A stretch of 25,543 bases of DNA, taken from positions 1 to 25,543 of the forward strand of contig DUTL01000200.1 in NCBI GenBank assembly GCA_012842105.1, in the 5' to 3' direction. The translations under genes were made by a program, and so were the position numbers. The stretch comes from Candidatus Fermentithermobacillaceae bacterium. Its GTDB lineage: Bacteria; Bacillota; Sulfobacillia; Fermentithermobacillales; Fermentithermobacillaceae. Positions within the stretch are counted from its first letter, which is position 1; each line of letters begins with the position of its first letter. Positions 13,765 to 21,471 of the stretch are shown piece after piece. Below the pieces are notes generated by a model. The model saw nothing but the letters and a program-made list of their open reading frames with translations, ran no database searches and was not told where the DNA came from.

Positions 13765-15450
13765 TTACCTGGATTGAAGCAATTGCTGTGCTATCTTCTT
13801 GAACAAAGGGGCTGCTAAAGTAGGCCCGTCACCTGCTCTTTCACAGAATACACAGATTACATATTTCGGGGCAAGAACAGGTGTCCAACCTACGAACCAT
13901 GCATGGTTTGGAGAAAGGCCGCCGTTCATCTCAGCAGTTCCTGTTTTGCCTGCGCTTCCAAAACCGTGTACCCATGCCGCTTCACCGGTGCCTTCCTGGG
14001 CCGAAAGCAGCAGTGCTTCCTGGAGAAAGCGGGAAACCGATTCTGAAAATATGATCCTTTCATTGACACTGGAATCTGCAATAAGCACAGGACTTGCCCA
14101 TTTCCCGCCGCAGACAACCGACCTGTAAAAACACGCTGCTTGAACAGGAGTAGCTGTAAGGTATCCCTGGCCTATGGAGTAATTGGCCACATCCCCGGCC
14201 ATCATTGAATGTGGATCGGGAAGTACTCCCGTAGACTCCTGAGGAAGCGGAATTCGCAGCCTCTTACCAAAGCCACATTCCAGAGCCCAGTTGACCAATT
14301 CTTGCGGGGGTATCCTCAATCCCACTTCAATTAGGGTACAGTTGCATGATTGTGCTACTGCCTGCTTCAGCGTGACAGTCCCGTGCCCTTCCCGGGAAGA
14401 ACCGCAGTTCACAACTGTAGAACCCACAGCAATCCGGCCCTGGCACTCAAACACTTCATCAGGGGCTACATATCCCTTCTCCAGAGCAAGGGCCAGTACC
14501 ACAACTTTCCAAATTGATCCAGGCGTAAAATCACTGATACCTCTGTTTACGAAAGGAGCATCCGGAAGCTGAAAGCATTCTCCGGGATGGTTTTGATCAT
14601 ACTGGGGCCTGGATGCCATTGCCAGAATCTCGCCGCTTTTCACATCCAATACCACCACTGATCCCCTCTGAATTGCCTCCTCATCCAAGATTCGTTCCAC
14701 GCTGTATTGAATGGTTACATCTATCGTAGTCAGGAGATCTTTGGGATAATCACCTGAAGAGCCTATCCTTATGCCTGTTCCGGGAATCTCAGAACCCTCT
14801 CCTGTTACCAAAGTTCCCGCCCAGGCCGGGGTTCCCCCGGCAAGGCCAGATTGGTACCAGCTTTCAAGCCCGCTCTCCCCGGCGTTGTCCTTTGGGTTGA
14901 GATAAGCATTAGGCCTTATGTGTCCAACTACGTGCCTGGCCAAAGACTCAGGCCCGTACCTGATTTCTTCCGGAATCACAGCAAGGCCCGGTATGGGATG
15001 AGACATTACTTTCTCCATCTGGTGTGCCGGTACTTCCCGTAAGATCTTGAACGGTCCAGTGTGACTGTCCAAGATTTCTCTGAACTTGGTTTCATCCATG
15101 CCAACCAAAGCTGCAACCTCTTCTGCAAACCGGCCCTTATCATCTATCTTTGAAGGAAAAACTGCCAAAGCCGGATGCCAGCAGGGGCAATGAAGGGGAA
15201 TCCCGTTTCTGTCCAAAATCCTGCCCCTTGCCAAAGACACAGGGACACTCTCCCGCCTTTGCAGAAAAGCAGGCCTTATGTATTTTGTTCCGGCAACCGA
15301 ATCGATGATCTGGTAGCGGATTAGCAAGCCCAAGAAGAATAGGAATAAGCACCCGAACACAAAGTGAGCTTGTCTTATCCTGAAACCGGTGATTGTACCG
15401 TCTGAATTATCCTTGATTCCATCAGATCGAAACTTCCCGCCCGTATTCAC
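13765..15450 (-). CDS. Class B penicillin-binding protein (PBP2/FtsI/SpoVD type transpeptidase)
   Basis: This 561-residue protein cross-links peptidoglycan on the outer face of the membrane. One transmembrane anchor lies near residues 28-47, and a PBP dimer domain with RGRILDRNGIPL follows. The transpeptidase domain has all three active-site motifs: SIWK (312-315, nucleophile Ser, in TPGSIWK), SCN (368-370) and KTG (502-504, in AGKTGTAE). Length fits the FtsI/SpoVD/PbpA group; there is no PASTA domain. Its place upstream of sigK suggests a role in spore cortex or septal wall synthesis, but a vegetative role is not excluded. GTG 15450 follows AGGAGG by five bases; an upstream ATG at 15528 would add 26 residues across this site. 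A SigE-like -10 (CATACTAA near 15540-15533) is visible without a fitting -35. Confidence 0.92.
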   Translation of the reverse strand: MNTGGKFRSDGIKDNSDGTITGFRIRQAHFVFGCLFLFFLGLLIRYQIIDSVAGTKYIRPAFLQRRESVPVSLARGRILDRNGIPLHCPCWHPALAVFPSKIDDKGRFAEEVAALVGMDETKFREILDSHTGPFKILREVPAHQMEKVMSHPIPGLAVIPEEIRYGPESLARHVVGHIRPNAYLNPKDNAGESGLESWYQSGLAGGTPAWAGTLVTGEGSEIPGTGIRIGSSGDYPKDLLTTIDVTIQYSVERILDEEAIQRGSVVVLDVKSGEILAMASRPQYDQNHPGECFQLPDAPFVNRGISDFTPGSIWKVVVLALALEKGYVAPDEVFECQGRIAVGSTVVNCGSSREGHGTVTLKQAVAQSCNCTLIEVGLRIPPQELVNWALECGFGKRLRIPLPQESTGVLPDPHSMMAGDVANYSIGQGYLTATPVQAACFYRSVVCGGKWASPVLIADSSVNERIIFSESVSRFLQEALLLSAQEGTGEAAWVHGFGSAGKTGTAEMNGGLSPNHAWFVGWTPVLAPKYVICVFCERAGDGPTLAAPLFKKIAQQLLQSR

Positions 15451-15644
15451 ACTAACCTCCTGCAACCAAGGCCAGGGCTTGTGCAAAGCATTTGCCCATC
15501 CGGCCATTGTCACTAAGCGGCCTTGCATGCCTTAGTATGTTTTGCCATTGAATTGACGGTTTTATGCAAAACACACCTTGTACACATCACCGGAAACGTA
15601 TGTACTCTCAAACCTTGCGCACCCGTTAGGCAAGGTTGCAGTTA
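15451..15644 (-). other. Gene-free leader region upstream of the PBP gene
   Basis: With the gene start placed at 15450, no coding frame is convincing between here and galU. It holds a perfect 8-bp inverted repeat (AACCTTGC 15611-15618, GCAAGGTT 15630-15637, 11-base centre) and a CATACTAA motif at 15540-15533. The repeat has no T-run on either side, so it may be an operator. Confidence 0.5.
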
Positions 15645-15676
15645 AAGCCAAAAGGCCCGGTGGGTATCGCCGGGCC
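15645..15676 (-). terminator. Rho-independent terminator of galU
   Basis: On the minus strand GGCCCGG (15676-15670), a 9-base loop and CCGGGCC (15660-15654) form a perfect 7-bp G+C stem followed by TTTTGGCTTT. It begins 37 bases after the galU stop, separating galU from the PBP gene. Confidence 0.78.
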
Positions 15677-15712
15677 AAACCTCCGCCACTGTTAACAGGC
15701 GTTTTGCAGCGC

Positions 15713-16591
15713 CTACAACAGGTTTCGTTTCCTAACCAGTTGAGCCAAATAACGTTCAAAATCTTCGCCCAGGTCGTCACGGGACAATGCCATTTCAACA
15801 GTTGCAATAAGAAGCCCTTTCGGGGTTCCCACGTCGTACCGGATACCCTGGAACTCGTAGCCAATAATAGGCTCATCCTGTGCCAGCACTCTTAACGCAT
15901 CGGTCAACTGAATTTCACCGGCCCTTCCCGGTTCCAGATTCTCAAGAACCGGGAATATTTGAGGAGGCAATATGTAACGGCCAATGACTGCAAGGTCAGA
16001 CGGAGCATCTTCGGGGCGAGGTTTTTCCACAAGATCTGAAATCTCCCACAGCCCCCCGCCCAACGGTTTCCCAGCTATTACGCCGTAAGAAGAAACATCC
16101 TCCCTGGGGACCCTGCGTATGGCAACGACCGGCTTCTTGGCCTCGTCATAGACTTCTATCATTTGCTTTAAGCAAGGCTTACCGGAATCCACAATGTCAT
16201 CGCCCAACAGCACTGCAAAATACTCATCTCCTATATGCTGTTTGGCGCACCACACTGCATGCCCCAACCCAAGAGGCTTTTTCTGCCTTACGTAGTATAT
16301 CTGGCACATGCAAGCTATGCTCTGAACCAGTTCCAAGAGCTCGGTCTTCCCCTGATTCTTCAAGTGGTGCTCAAGTTCTCCGGAATGATCGAAATAGTCT
16401 TCCAGTGGCCGCTTGTCTTTTCCCGTGATAAACAAGAAGTCATCAATGCCCGACTGTACCGCTTCTTCAACTACATATTGGATTGCAGGCTTATCCACAA
16501 TAGGAAGCATTTCTTTGGGCTGTGCCTTAGTCACAGGCAAGAATCTGGTGCCCAGCCCCGCCACAGGAAAAATAGCCTTCTTGATTGACAT
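15713..16591 (-). CDS. galU: UTP--glucose-1-phosphate uridylyltransferase
   Basis: This 292-residue soluble nucleotidyltransferase makes UDP-glucose from UTP and glucose-1-phosphate. The nucleotide-binding signature is AGLGTRFLPVTKAQPKEML (from residue 11), followed by the substrate-binding segments IQYVVEEAVQSGI, the metal-site region VLLGDDIV, SDLVEKPRPEDAPS and GEIQLTDAL. Length is typical. ATG 16591 is chosen because the family begins MxIKKAIFPVAG; GGAG lies about nine bases upstream, and an in-frame ATG at 16624 would add 11 residues. It is divergent from the GT4 gene. It has its own terminator. UDP-glucose from this enzyme could feed the neighbouring glycosyltransferase, GalT and possibly GlgA. 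Confidence 0.95.
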   Translation of the reverse strand: MSIKKAIFPVAGLGTRFLPVTKAQPKEMLPIVDKPAIQYVVEEAVQSGIDDFLFITGKDKRPLEDYFDHSGELEHHLKNQGKTELLELVQSIACMCQIYYVRQKKPLGLGHAVWCAKQHIGDEYFAVLLGDDIVDSGKPCLKQMIEVYDEAKKPVVAIRRVPREDVSSYGVIAGKPLGGGLWEISDLVEKPRPEDAPSDLAVIGRYILPPQIFPVLENLEPGRAGEIQLTDALRVLAQDEPIIGYEFQGIRYDVGTPKGLLIATVEMALSRDDLGEDFERYLAQLVRKRNLL

Positions 16592-16728
16592 TCCTATATG
16601 CTCCTTTCCCCTAGTGCTACACATATTCTAACCCTATAACCCTCAAAGATGAAATTCCGGTACACAGACCCCCTGTTCCCTTTGGCTAACCGGTCTTGTT
16701 TTCTGGCCTGAAACGGAACATAATAAGT

Positions 16729-17889
16729 ATGGTGAAAAACGTGCATATATCAATGTGGACTGACAGTTACTATCCTTATATTTCAGGTGTTACTCGTTCT
16801 GTAGCAACCACCAGAGACACCCTAAAGCGCATGGGCCATGATGTTTCGGTGTTCTGCCCTTCGTACCCAGGAGCCGCTCACGAGGAAGGAGTTTACCGCT
16901 TCCAGTCGATAAAGGCGCCTACCAAACCTGACTACTATGTCGCCATCCCTGCAAATCCTAAGCACCTGATCGCTCTAAACGAAATTTCGCCTGAGATTAT
17001 CCATATTCACTCCCCTTTTAACCTAGGTAAAATGGGGCTCCGTATGGGCGGGCTTCTTGGTATCCCTGTGGTGTTTACCTACCACACCATGTACAATATG
17101 TACTCCCATTACATACCGATAATAGGACAAATGGCATCTGAACTCGTTGAAAGCGGTGCTTTCATCACCGCCAAGCAAGTCGACGCAGTGATAGCTCCGT
17201 CCACTGCAATCAGAGACTATCTTGCAGAGCACAACGTAAGAACCAGGATTTTTGTGATCCCTACAGGCATTGATACTGACCGGTTTCGCCATGGCAATCC
17301 TGAATACATTCGAGAGGCCTTCAACATTCCCTCTCAGGTCCCTGTATTGCTTAGTTGCGGCAGGTTGGGCCAGGAGAAAAACCCTGAAACCCTGGTCAAG
17401 GCGTTTGCCTTAATCCAGAAAAGCATTGATTGTTTTCTCGTCATGGTAGGAGACGGGCCCATGCAAGAAACCCTTGTCAAACTTGCAGAAGACTTAGGCA
17501 TAAGCCATAGGATCATTTTCGCAGGCAAACTGCCCCCTAACATAATGCCCCACATGTATGCAGGTTCAGATGTGTTTTTATTTTCGTCCGTAACAGACAC
17601 TCAGGGATTGGTCATAGTAGAAGCAAAATCTGCAGGAGTTCCGTGTGTGGCAGTGGGGGCCCTGGGAGTCAAAGATATGATTGAAAATAGCGTGGACGGA
17701 CTCTTGTGCGAAAACGCCCCTGAAGACATTGCCGCCAAAGCCCTGGCTTTGCTGGAAGACCCCGAGCTGCTGAGCACCATGAAATCCAATGCGTTGGCCA
17801 ACGCAGACAAGTTTTCATTAAGACAAAGCTGTGCCAAACTGGTTGAGTGCTACATGGAAATTGCGCAAACACCCAATGCAGCGCTATGA
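16729..17889 (+). CDS. GT4 family glycosyltransferase (glycolipid synthase-like)
   Basis: This 386-residue GT-B enzyme opens with the N-terminal acceptor loop MWTDSYYPYISGVTRSV, common to bacterial 1,2-diacylglycerol glucosyltransferases and PimB-like enzymes. HIHSPFNLGKMGL and FTYHTMYNMYSHYIP follow. The C-terminal donor domain has VIPTGIDTDRF, LLSCGRLGQEKNPETLVKAF, VGDGPM and a D-x7-E element, TDTQGLVIVEAKSAGVP, in which the usual first Glu is Asp. Hence it most likely transfers a sugar from a nucleotide donor such as UDP-glucose to a lipid; exact donor and acceptor are inferred. ATG 16729 is a weakly supported start (GGAAC 11 bases upstream); an in-frame TTG at 16696 is the alternative. 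Its stop codon abuts that of glgA directly. Confidence 0.88.
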   Translation: MVKNVHISMWTDSYYPYISGVTRSVATTRDTLKRMGHDVSVFCPSYPGAAHEEGVYRFQSIKAPTKPDYYVAIPANPKHLIALNEISPEIIHIHSPFNLGKMGLRMGGLLGIPVVFTYHTMYNMYSHYIPIIGQMASELVESGAFITAKQVDAVIAPSTAIRDYLAEHNVRTRIFVIPTGIDTDRFRHGNPEYIREAFNIPSQVPVLLSCGRLGQEKNPETLVKAFALIQKSIDCFLVMVGDGPMQETLVKLAEDLGISHRIIFAGKLPPNIMPHMYAGSDVFLFSSVTDTQGLVIVEAKSAGVPCVAVGALGVKDMIENSVDGLLCENAPEDIAAKALALLEDPELLSTMKSNALANADKFSLRQSCAKLVECYMEIAQTPNAAL

Positions 17890-19350
17890 TCAAGCCGGCC
17901 TTTCAATTCGCCCCTTTCTTGCAAGTGCTTCCATGTAGAGTTCAGTGTAGAGCGCTGCTGACCTGTTCCAGGAAAAATCCTGCTGCATAACATTGGCCAC
18001 GAAAGCCCGCCAAACGGCCTTGTTGTCGTACGTATTGACCGCCCGCGACGCAGCGCCTATTAGGCCGTCAGAGGTGTAGTCCCAAAACACGAAGCCACTG
18101 CCGGTACCACTGCTTGCATCGTAGTCAAGCACAGTGTCTTGAAGGCCTCCGGTCCTTCGAACCACAGGTATCGAACCGTACCTCATGGCGATGAGCTGCC
18201 CAAGCCCGCACGGCTCATACCTTGAGGGCATAAGAAACAGGTCAGATCCTGCATAGATCTTTTGAGCCAGCACTCCGCTAAAGCCAATTATTGCCGCCAT
18301 TTTATCAGGGTAGCGCTGCTTTACAGACAGGAACGAATCTTCGTAATAGGAATCTCCTGTTCCCAATAACACAAACTGGACATCCATAGACAATATCCTG
18401 TGCATGGATTCAAGCAATATGTCAAGCCCCTTCTGATCTACGAGCCTGGATACTATTCCCATGAGGGGCCGGTCTGATATCGGCAATCCAAGTTCCCTTT
18501 GCAGGGCATGCTTGTTTTCCTTTTTTCCTTCTATGCTGCTTGAATCATACGTCTTATAGATTCTTGGATCCGTCCTTGGATTAAACTCGTGATAGTTTAT
18601 GCCATTTACAATTCCATAGAGATCCCTTCCGCGTTTCCTGAGAATCCCCTCAAAGCCTTCGCCAAATTCAGGTGTCTGTATTTCCCTTGAGTAAGTCTCA
18701 GATACTGTATTTAACACATCGGTATATACTATTCCCGCCTTCATGAAACTTACCTGGCCGTAAAACTCAACTCCTTCAGAGTGAAAATACCGTTCAGGCA
18801 GATTGAGAAGCTGCAACGCTTCTTTTGGGAAATTCCCCTGGTATCGTAGGTTATGAATAGTGTAACACGTGGCTGCATCCTTCCATGCCGGGTTCAGGTT
18901 CTTCCTTTCCCTGATAAGCAAAGGCACGAATCCGGACTGCCAATCGTTACAGTGAATTACATCAGGGATGAAATTTAGCCTCTCACACATATTTAATACA
19001 GCTGTGTTGAAAAAGCTAAACCTTTCTGCTTCATCGGGATATGCATAATATCCTTCTCTATCGAAATAATGGTAATTGTCCAGGAAATACACGGGAACTT
19101 GCCTTATTCCCTTATCGCTCTTGGCTTCGATCCTGCTTGTGCGAACTATGCACGTGGTCTTTCTGTTACCCACTTGAACGGGAAAATCTCCAATAGTGGT
19201 AAAATCAGATATGTTGCGATAGCGAGGCAAAACAACCCGCACATCATTGCCCTGCAGAATAAGAGCTTTTGGCAATGAGCCTGCTACATCAGCCAGCCCT
19301 CCTGTCTTGGCGAAAGGCGCAACTTCAGATGATACTATTAGAATTTTCAT
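17890..19350 (-). CDS. glgA: Glycogen (starch) synthase, GT5
   Basis: The protein has 486 residues. It extends alpha-1,4-glucan using ADP-glucose (some members accept UDP-glucose). The N-terminal MKILIVSSEVAPFAKTGGLA carries the KTGGL substrate motif (15-19). HCNDWQSGFVPLL and TIHNLRYQGNF follow, then the donor domain with GIVSRLVDQKGLDIL, and the catalytic EPCGLGQLIAMRYGSIPVV with its downstream RRTGGL. All family landmarks are intact and the length is normal. ATG 19350 is preferred on family length; an in-frame TTG at 19365 with GGATGAGAG upstream would add five residues. It begins 22 bases after galT and is probably co-transcribed. No glgB, glgC or glgP is seen in the window. Confidence 0.95.
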   Translation of the reverse strand: MKILIVSSEVAPFAKTGGLADVAGSLPKALILQGNDVRVVLPRYRNISDFTTIGDFPVQVGNRKTTCIVRTSRIEAKSDKGIRQVPVYFLDNYHYFDREGYYAYPDEAERFSFFNTAVLNMCERLNFIPDVIHCNDWQSGFVPLLIRERKNLNPAWKDAATCYTIHNLRYQGNFPKEALQLLNLPERYFHSEGVEFYGQVSFMKAGIVYTDVLNTVSETYSREIQTPEFGEGFEGILRKRGRDLYGIVNGINYHEFNPRTDPRIYKTYDSSSIEGKKENKHALQRELGLPISDRPLMGIVSRLVDQKGLDILLESMHRILSMDVQFVLLGTGDSYYEDSFLSVKQRYPDKMAAIIGFSGVLAQKIYAGSDLFLMPSRYEPCGLGQLIAMRYGSIPVVRRTGGLQDTVLDYDASSGTGSGFVFWDYTSDGLIGAASRAVNTYDNKAVWRAFVANVMQQDFSWNRSAALYTELYMEALARKGRIERPA

Positions 19351-19372
19351 TCCTGTATCCAGCAATTTGCTC

Positions 19373-20434
19373 TCATCCTTTCTCGCTAAATTGAACCGCT
19401 GCCAGCTCAGGGGGAGTGGGGTTTATCCAAACTGCAGCGCCCTTTTCCAGCCCCGCTTCCACATTTAACCGCGGATATACATGAATATGCCAGTGGTCGG
19501 TTGAATGCTTCCTTAAGCGTTTGGGAGGAGGAAGGGTATGAAAAACCATGTTATGCGAAAGCGAAGAAAACATGTCTTCGTAGCCACGAAATACCGATAT
19601 GAGTATGTCCGCAAGCTGCCTGGCTTTTTCATGATCCAGTTCTGAAAAGGTCACAGAGTGCTTTCTGGGAACTACCAGAGTTTCAAACGAATATTTCGAA
19701 GCAAAAGGGCAAAGTGCAATGAATTCATCGTTTTTTGCTGCGATTCTAACGTTTTTCTCTGTTTCCCTCTCGATGTAATCGCACATCACACACCTGCCCG
19801 TTTTTGACTCGTACTCCCTGAAACGGGATATCTCCATGGATACTTCAGGTGGCACGAAAGGCAGCCCAATGATTTGAAAATGGGGGTGGAGCAAAGAAGC
19901 GCCGCCTTCAGGCCCCCAGTTACGAAAGATTTGCACATACCTTATGTGCTTTTCGTCGTAAAGAATCCGGTAGCGCTGCTTTAAGGTCTCAAGAATCTCG
20001 GCCATTTGTTCTATGGTGTATGTCCCCGGTGTTCCATTGTGCCGGTTGGACTCTATTACCACCTCATGTGCCCCAATCCCCGGCATACACCAGTACATGG
20101 AAGTATCGTCCACATCAGGAAGGTGCTTGGACGCGGCCTTGGCGGAATCGACTTCGGAGGTCTCACTGTGTTCTACCGGGCGCAATGCCGGGAACTTGTT
20201 GGGAACTATTCGCACCCGCCAACCTGGCTCGTTTTCTTGGCCGGCATCGCGTAACGCGTAGATCTCCGGTGGAGTCATACCTTCGTTGCCTGTGCAAAAC
20301 GGACAACCGGGGTCGATTTCCGGTACCGGGCCTTTGCATTCCTGGGCAGACCTGAATTCGTTTGGCCGTTTTGCTCGTTCTGAAGCAATTACAGTATAGG
20401 TTCCGGATAAAATATCATATCGCAGTTCGGGCAA
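19373..20434 (-). CDS. galT: Galactose-1-phosphate uridylyltransferase
   Basis: This 353-residue enzyme of the Leloir pathway exchanges UMP between UDP-glucose and galactose-1-phosphate through a uridylylated histidine. Motifs: the N-terminal PELRYDILSGTYTVIASERA typical of GalT, a zinc ligand pair CPFC (44-47), the active-site HPHFQ (183-187, with the nucleophilic second His), a second cysteine pair in CVMCDYIERE, and DHWHIHVYPR near the C-terminus. TTG 20434 is chosen because AAAGGA lies eight bases upstream and the product then starts like other GalT proteins; ATG 20461 would add nine residues. It sits just after a strong terminator, so how it is transcribed is not clear. glgA follows. No galK or galE is present here. 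Confidence 0.93.
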   Translation of the reverse strand: MPELRYDILSGTYTVIASERAKRPNEFRSAQECKGPVPEIDPGCPFCTGNEGMTPPEIYALRDAGQENEPGWRVRIVPNKFPALRPVEHSETSEVDSAKAASKHLPDVDDTSMYWCMPGIGAHEVVIESNRHNGTPGTYTIEQMAEILETLKQRYRILYDEKHIRYVQIFRNWGPEGGASLLHPHFQIIGLPFVPPEVSMEISRFREYESKTGRCVMCDYIERETEKNVRIAAKNDEFIALCPFASKYSFETLVVPRKHSVTFSELDHEKARQLADILISVFRGYEDMFSSLSHNMVFHTLPPPKRLRKHSTDHWHIHVYPRLNVEAGLEKGAAVWINPTPPELAAVQFSEKG

Positions 20435-20473
20435 AGATATCGTCCTTTCGGTATGAAACATTGTCTTTGAGTC

Positions 20474-20499
20474 AAAAGGGGTAGCGAGCTACCCCTTTT
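20474..20499 (-). terminator. Strong bidirectional-looking terminator after the CotF-like gene
   Basis: AAAAGGGGTAGC (20474-20485) is perfectly mirrored by GCTACCCCTTTT (20488-20499) around two bases, giving a stem of up to 11-12 bp with a T-tract on both strands. It lies 28 bases after the CotF-like stop and 40 bases before the galT start. Confidence 0.88.
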
Positions 20500-20526
20500 G
20501 GTAATTCCGCGGTCAATGCCAGACAG

Positions 20527-21447
20527 CTATCTCCATTGTCCAGTCTGTGTTCCCGGCTGGGATTGCATCCAGCTTGGCTGTCCGCCCCAACGCGTCCATT
20601 GGGCCAGGCTGCTCGGGCCCATGCCGCTCTGCCCCTCTCCTGCCTGCGTACCGGTCCACTGGGGTGTCTGGCTGTAAGTTGGCTGCCATCCTGTTCCCGT
20701 TTGGAACGACTGTGGCGATGACACTGCCCCTGTGCCATAACTGCCGTATCCCCCATATCCGGTATAGCCGCTGTATCCACCGGATACACCCTGGCTTCCA
20801 TAAGCACCGTGAAGCCCTCCGGTTCCGCTTTGCATCCAGCTCGGCTGCCCGCCCCACCGCGTCCATTGAGCCAAACTACTCGGGCCCATGCCGCTCTGCC
20901 CCTCTCCGGCCTGGGTGCCGGTCCACTGGGGTGTCTGGCTGTAAGTTGGCTGCCACCCTGTTCCCGCCTGGAATGGCTGTGACTCTGCCTGGGATTGCCA
21001 CGCGCTACCTGTCTGCAATGGTTGGGAGTATGACTGTGACTGCCATCCGCCACCAGGCAGATTAGATGAGCTTTCGGGAGAATAGATGTTCTGATTGCCT
21101 ATCACTCTGCTTTTACCTCCTGTATCAGAAATTTCCCCGGCGATTGATGAAAGGATCTGTTTTGATTCCTGTGCAGCATTTCTCAGGTCATTAACAGATT
21201 GAGCATCAGCTTGCCTGGGTTTGTACCAACCCTTTGAGTTGAGATAATCAAACACTTGCTTAGCTTGTGATTGCGTGTTGTTATGCACCTGTTGAAACGT
21301 ACTTCTGAGTTTTGGATCCATTGATTCCAATACTGCAGGAGCGTAGTAGTAGTTTGATATGTATTTCTTGCCGGTAAGGATATCTTCTGCAATCTCTCTG
21401 TCTGTGAGCACACCCTGCTCACTGCCTGTTCCAAATGTGTGAGACAT
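20527..21447 (-). CDS. CotF-domain spore coat protein with a repetitive Gln/Gly/Tyr/Trp-rich tail
   Basis: This 306-residue protein has two parts. Residues about 12-95 are a CotF-type domain: LTDREIAEDILTGKKYISNY, then LESMDPKLRSTFQQV and QVFDYLNSKGWYKP, matching the family's LTD-x-E-hh-x-D-hh and hhN-x-x-GWY pattern. The rest (about 125-306) is low in charge and rich in Gln, Gly, Ser, Tyr, Thr and Trp. It contains a 48-residue unit twice, differing at one residue, with a Gly-Tyr-rich spacer (GGYSGYTGYGGYGSYG) between the copies. Such tails are common in structural coat or exosporium proteins and offer tyrosines for cross-linking (inference). ATG 21447 has AAAGGAGG ten bases upstream. It follows a 60-residue coat-associated gene by 24 bases and ends in a strong terminator. 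Confidence 0.88.
   Translation of the reverse strand: MSHTFGTGSEQGVLTDREIAEDILTGKKYISNYYYAPAVLESMDPKLRSTFQQVHNNTQSQAKQVFDYLNSKGWYKPRQADAQSVNDLRNAAQESKQILSSIAGEISDTGGKSRVIGNQNIYSPESSSNLPGGGWQSQSYSQPLQTGSAWQSQAESQPFQAGTGWQPTYSQTPQWTGTQAGEGQSGMGPSSLAQWTRWGGQPSWMQSGTGGLHGAYGSQGVSGGYSGYTGYGGYGSYGTGAVSSPQSFQTGTGWQPTYSQTPQWTGTQAGEGQSGMGPSSLAQWTRWGGQPSWMQSQPGTQTGQWR
20563..20706 (-). repeat. Coat-protein internal repeat, downstream copy
   Basis: This 144-base unit encodes 48 residues from FQTGTGWQ to PSWMQ. It differs from the copy at 20830-20973 at 13 bases by my count, 12 of them silent. The offset between copies is 267 bases (89 codons). Confidence 0.92.
20830..20973 (-). repeat. Coat-protein internal repeat, upstream copy
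   Basis: This 144-base unit encodes 48 residues from FQAGTGWQ to PSWMQ. The only amino-acid difference from the other copy is Ala for Thr at the third position. Confidence 0.92.
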
Positions 21448-21471
21448 TCAACCCTTTCCTCCTTTACACAC

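Noticed and set aside
16696..16724. TTGTTT-17-CATAAT as the GT4 promoter
   Set aside because: Transcription would start at or after the ATG at 16729, leaving no leader, and the -35 is weak.
20006..20355. Three overlapping plus-strand frames inside galT
   Set aside because: All are shadows of the certain galT gene on the minus strand.
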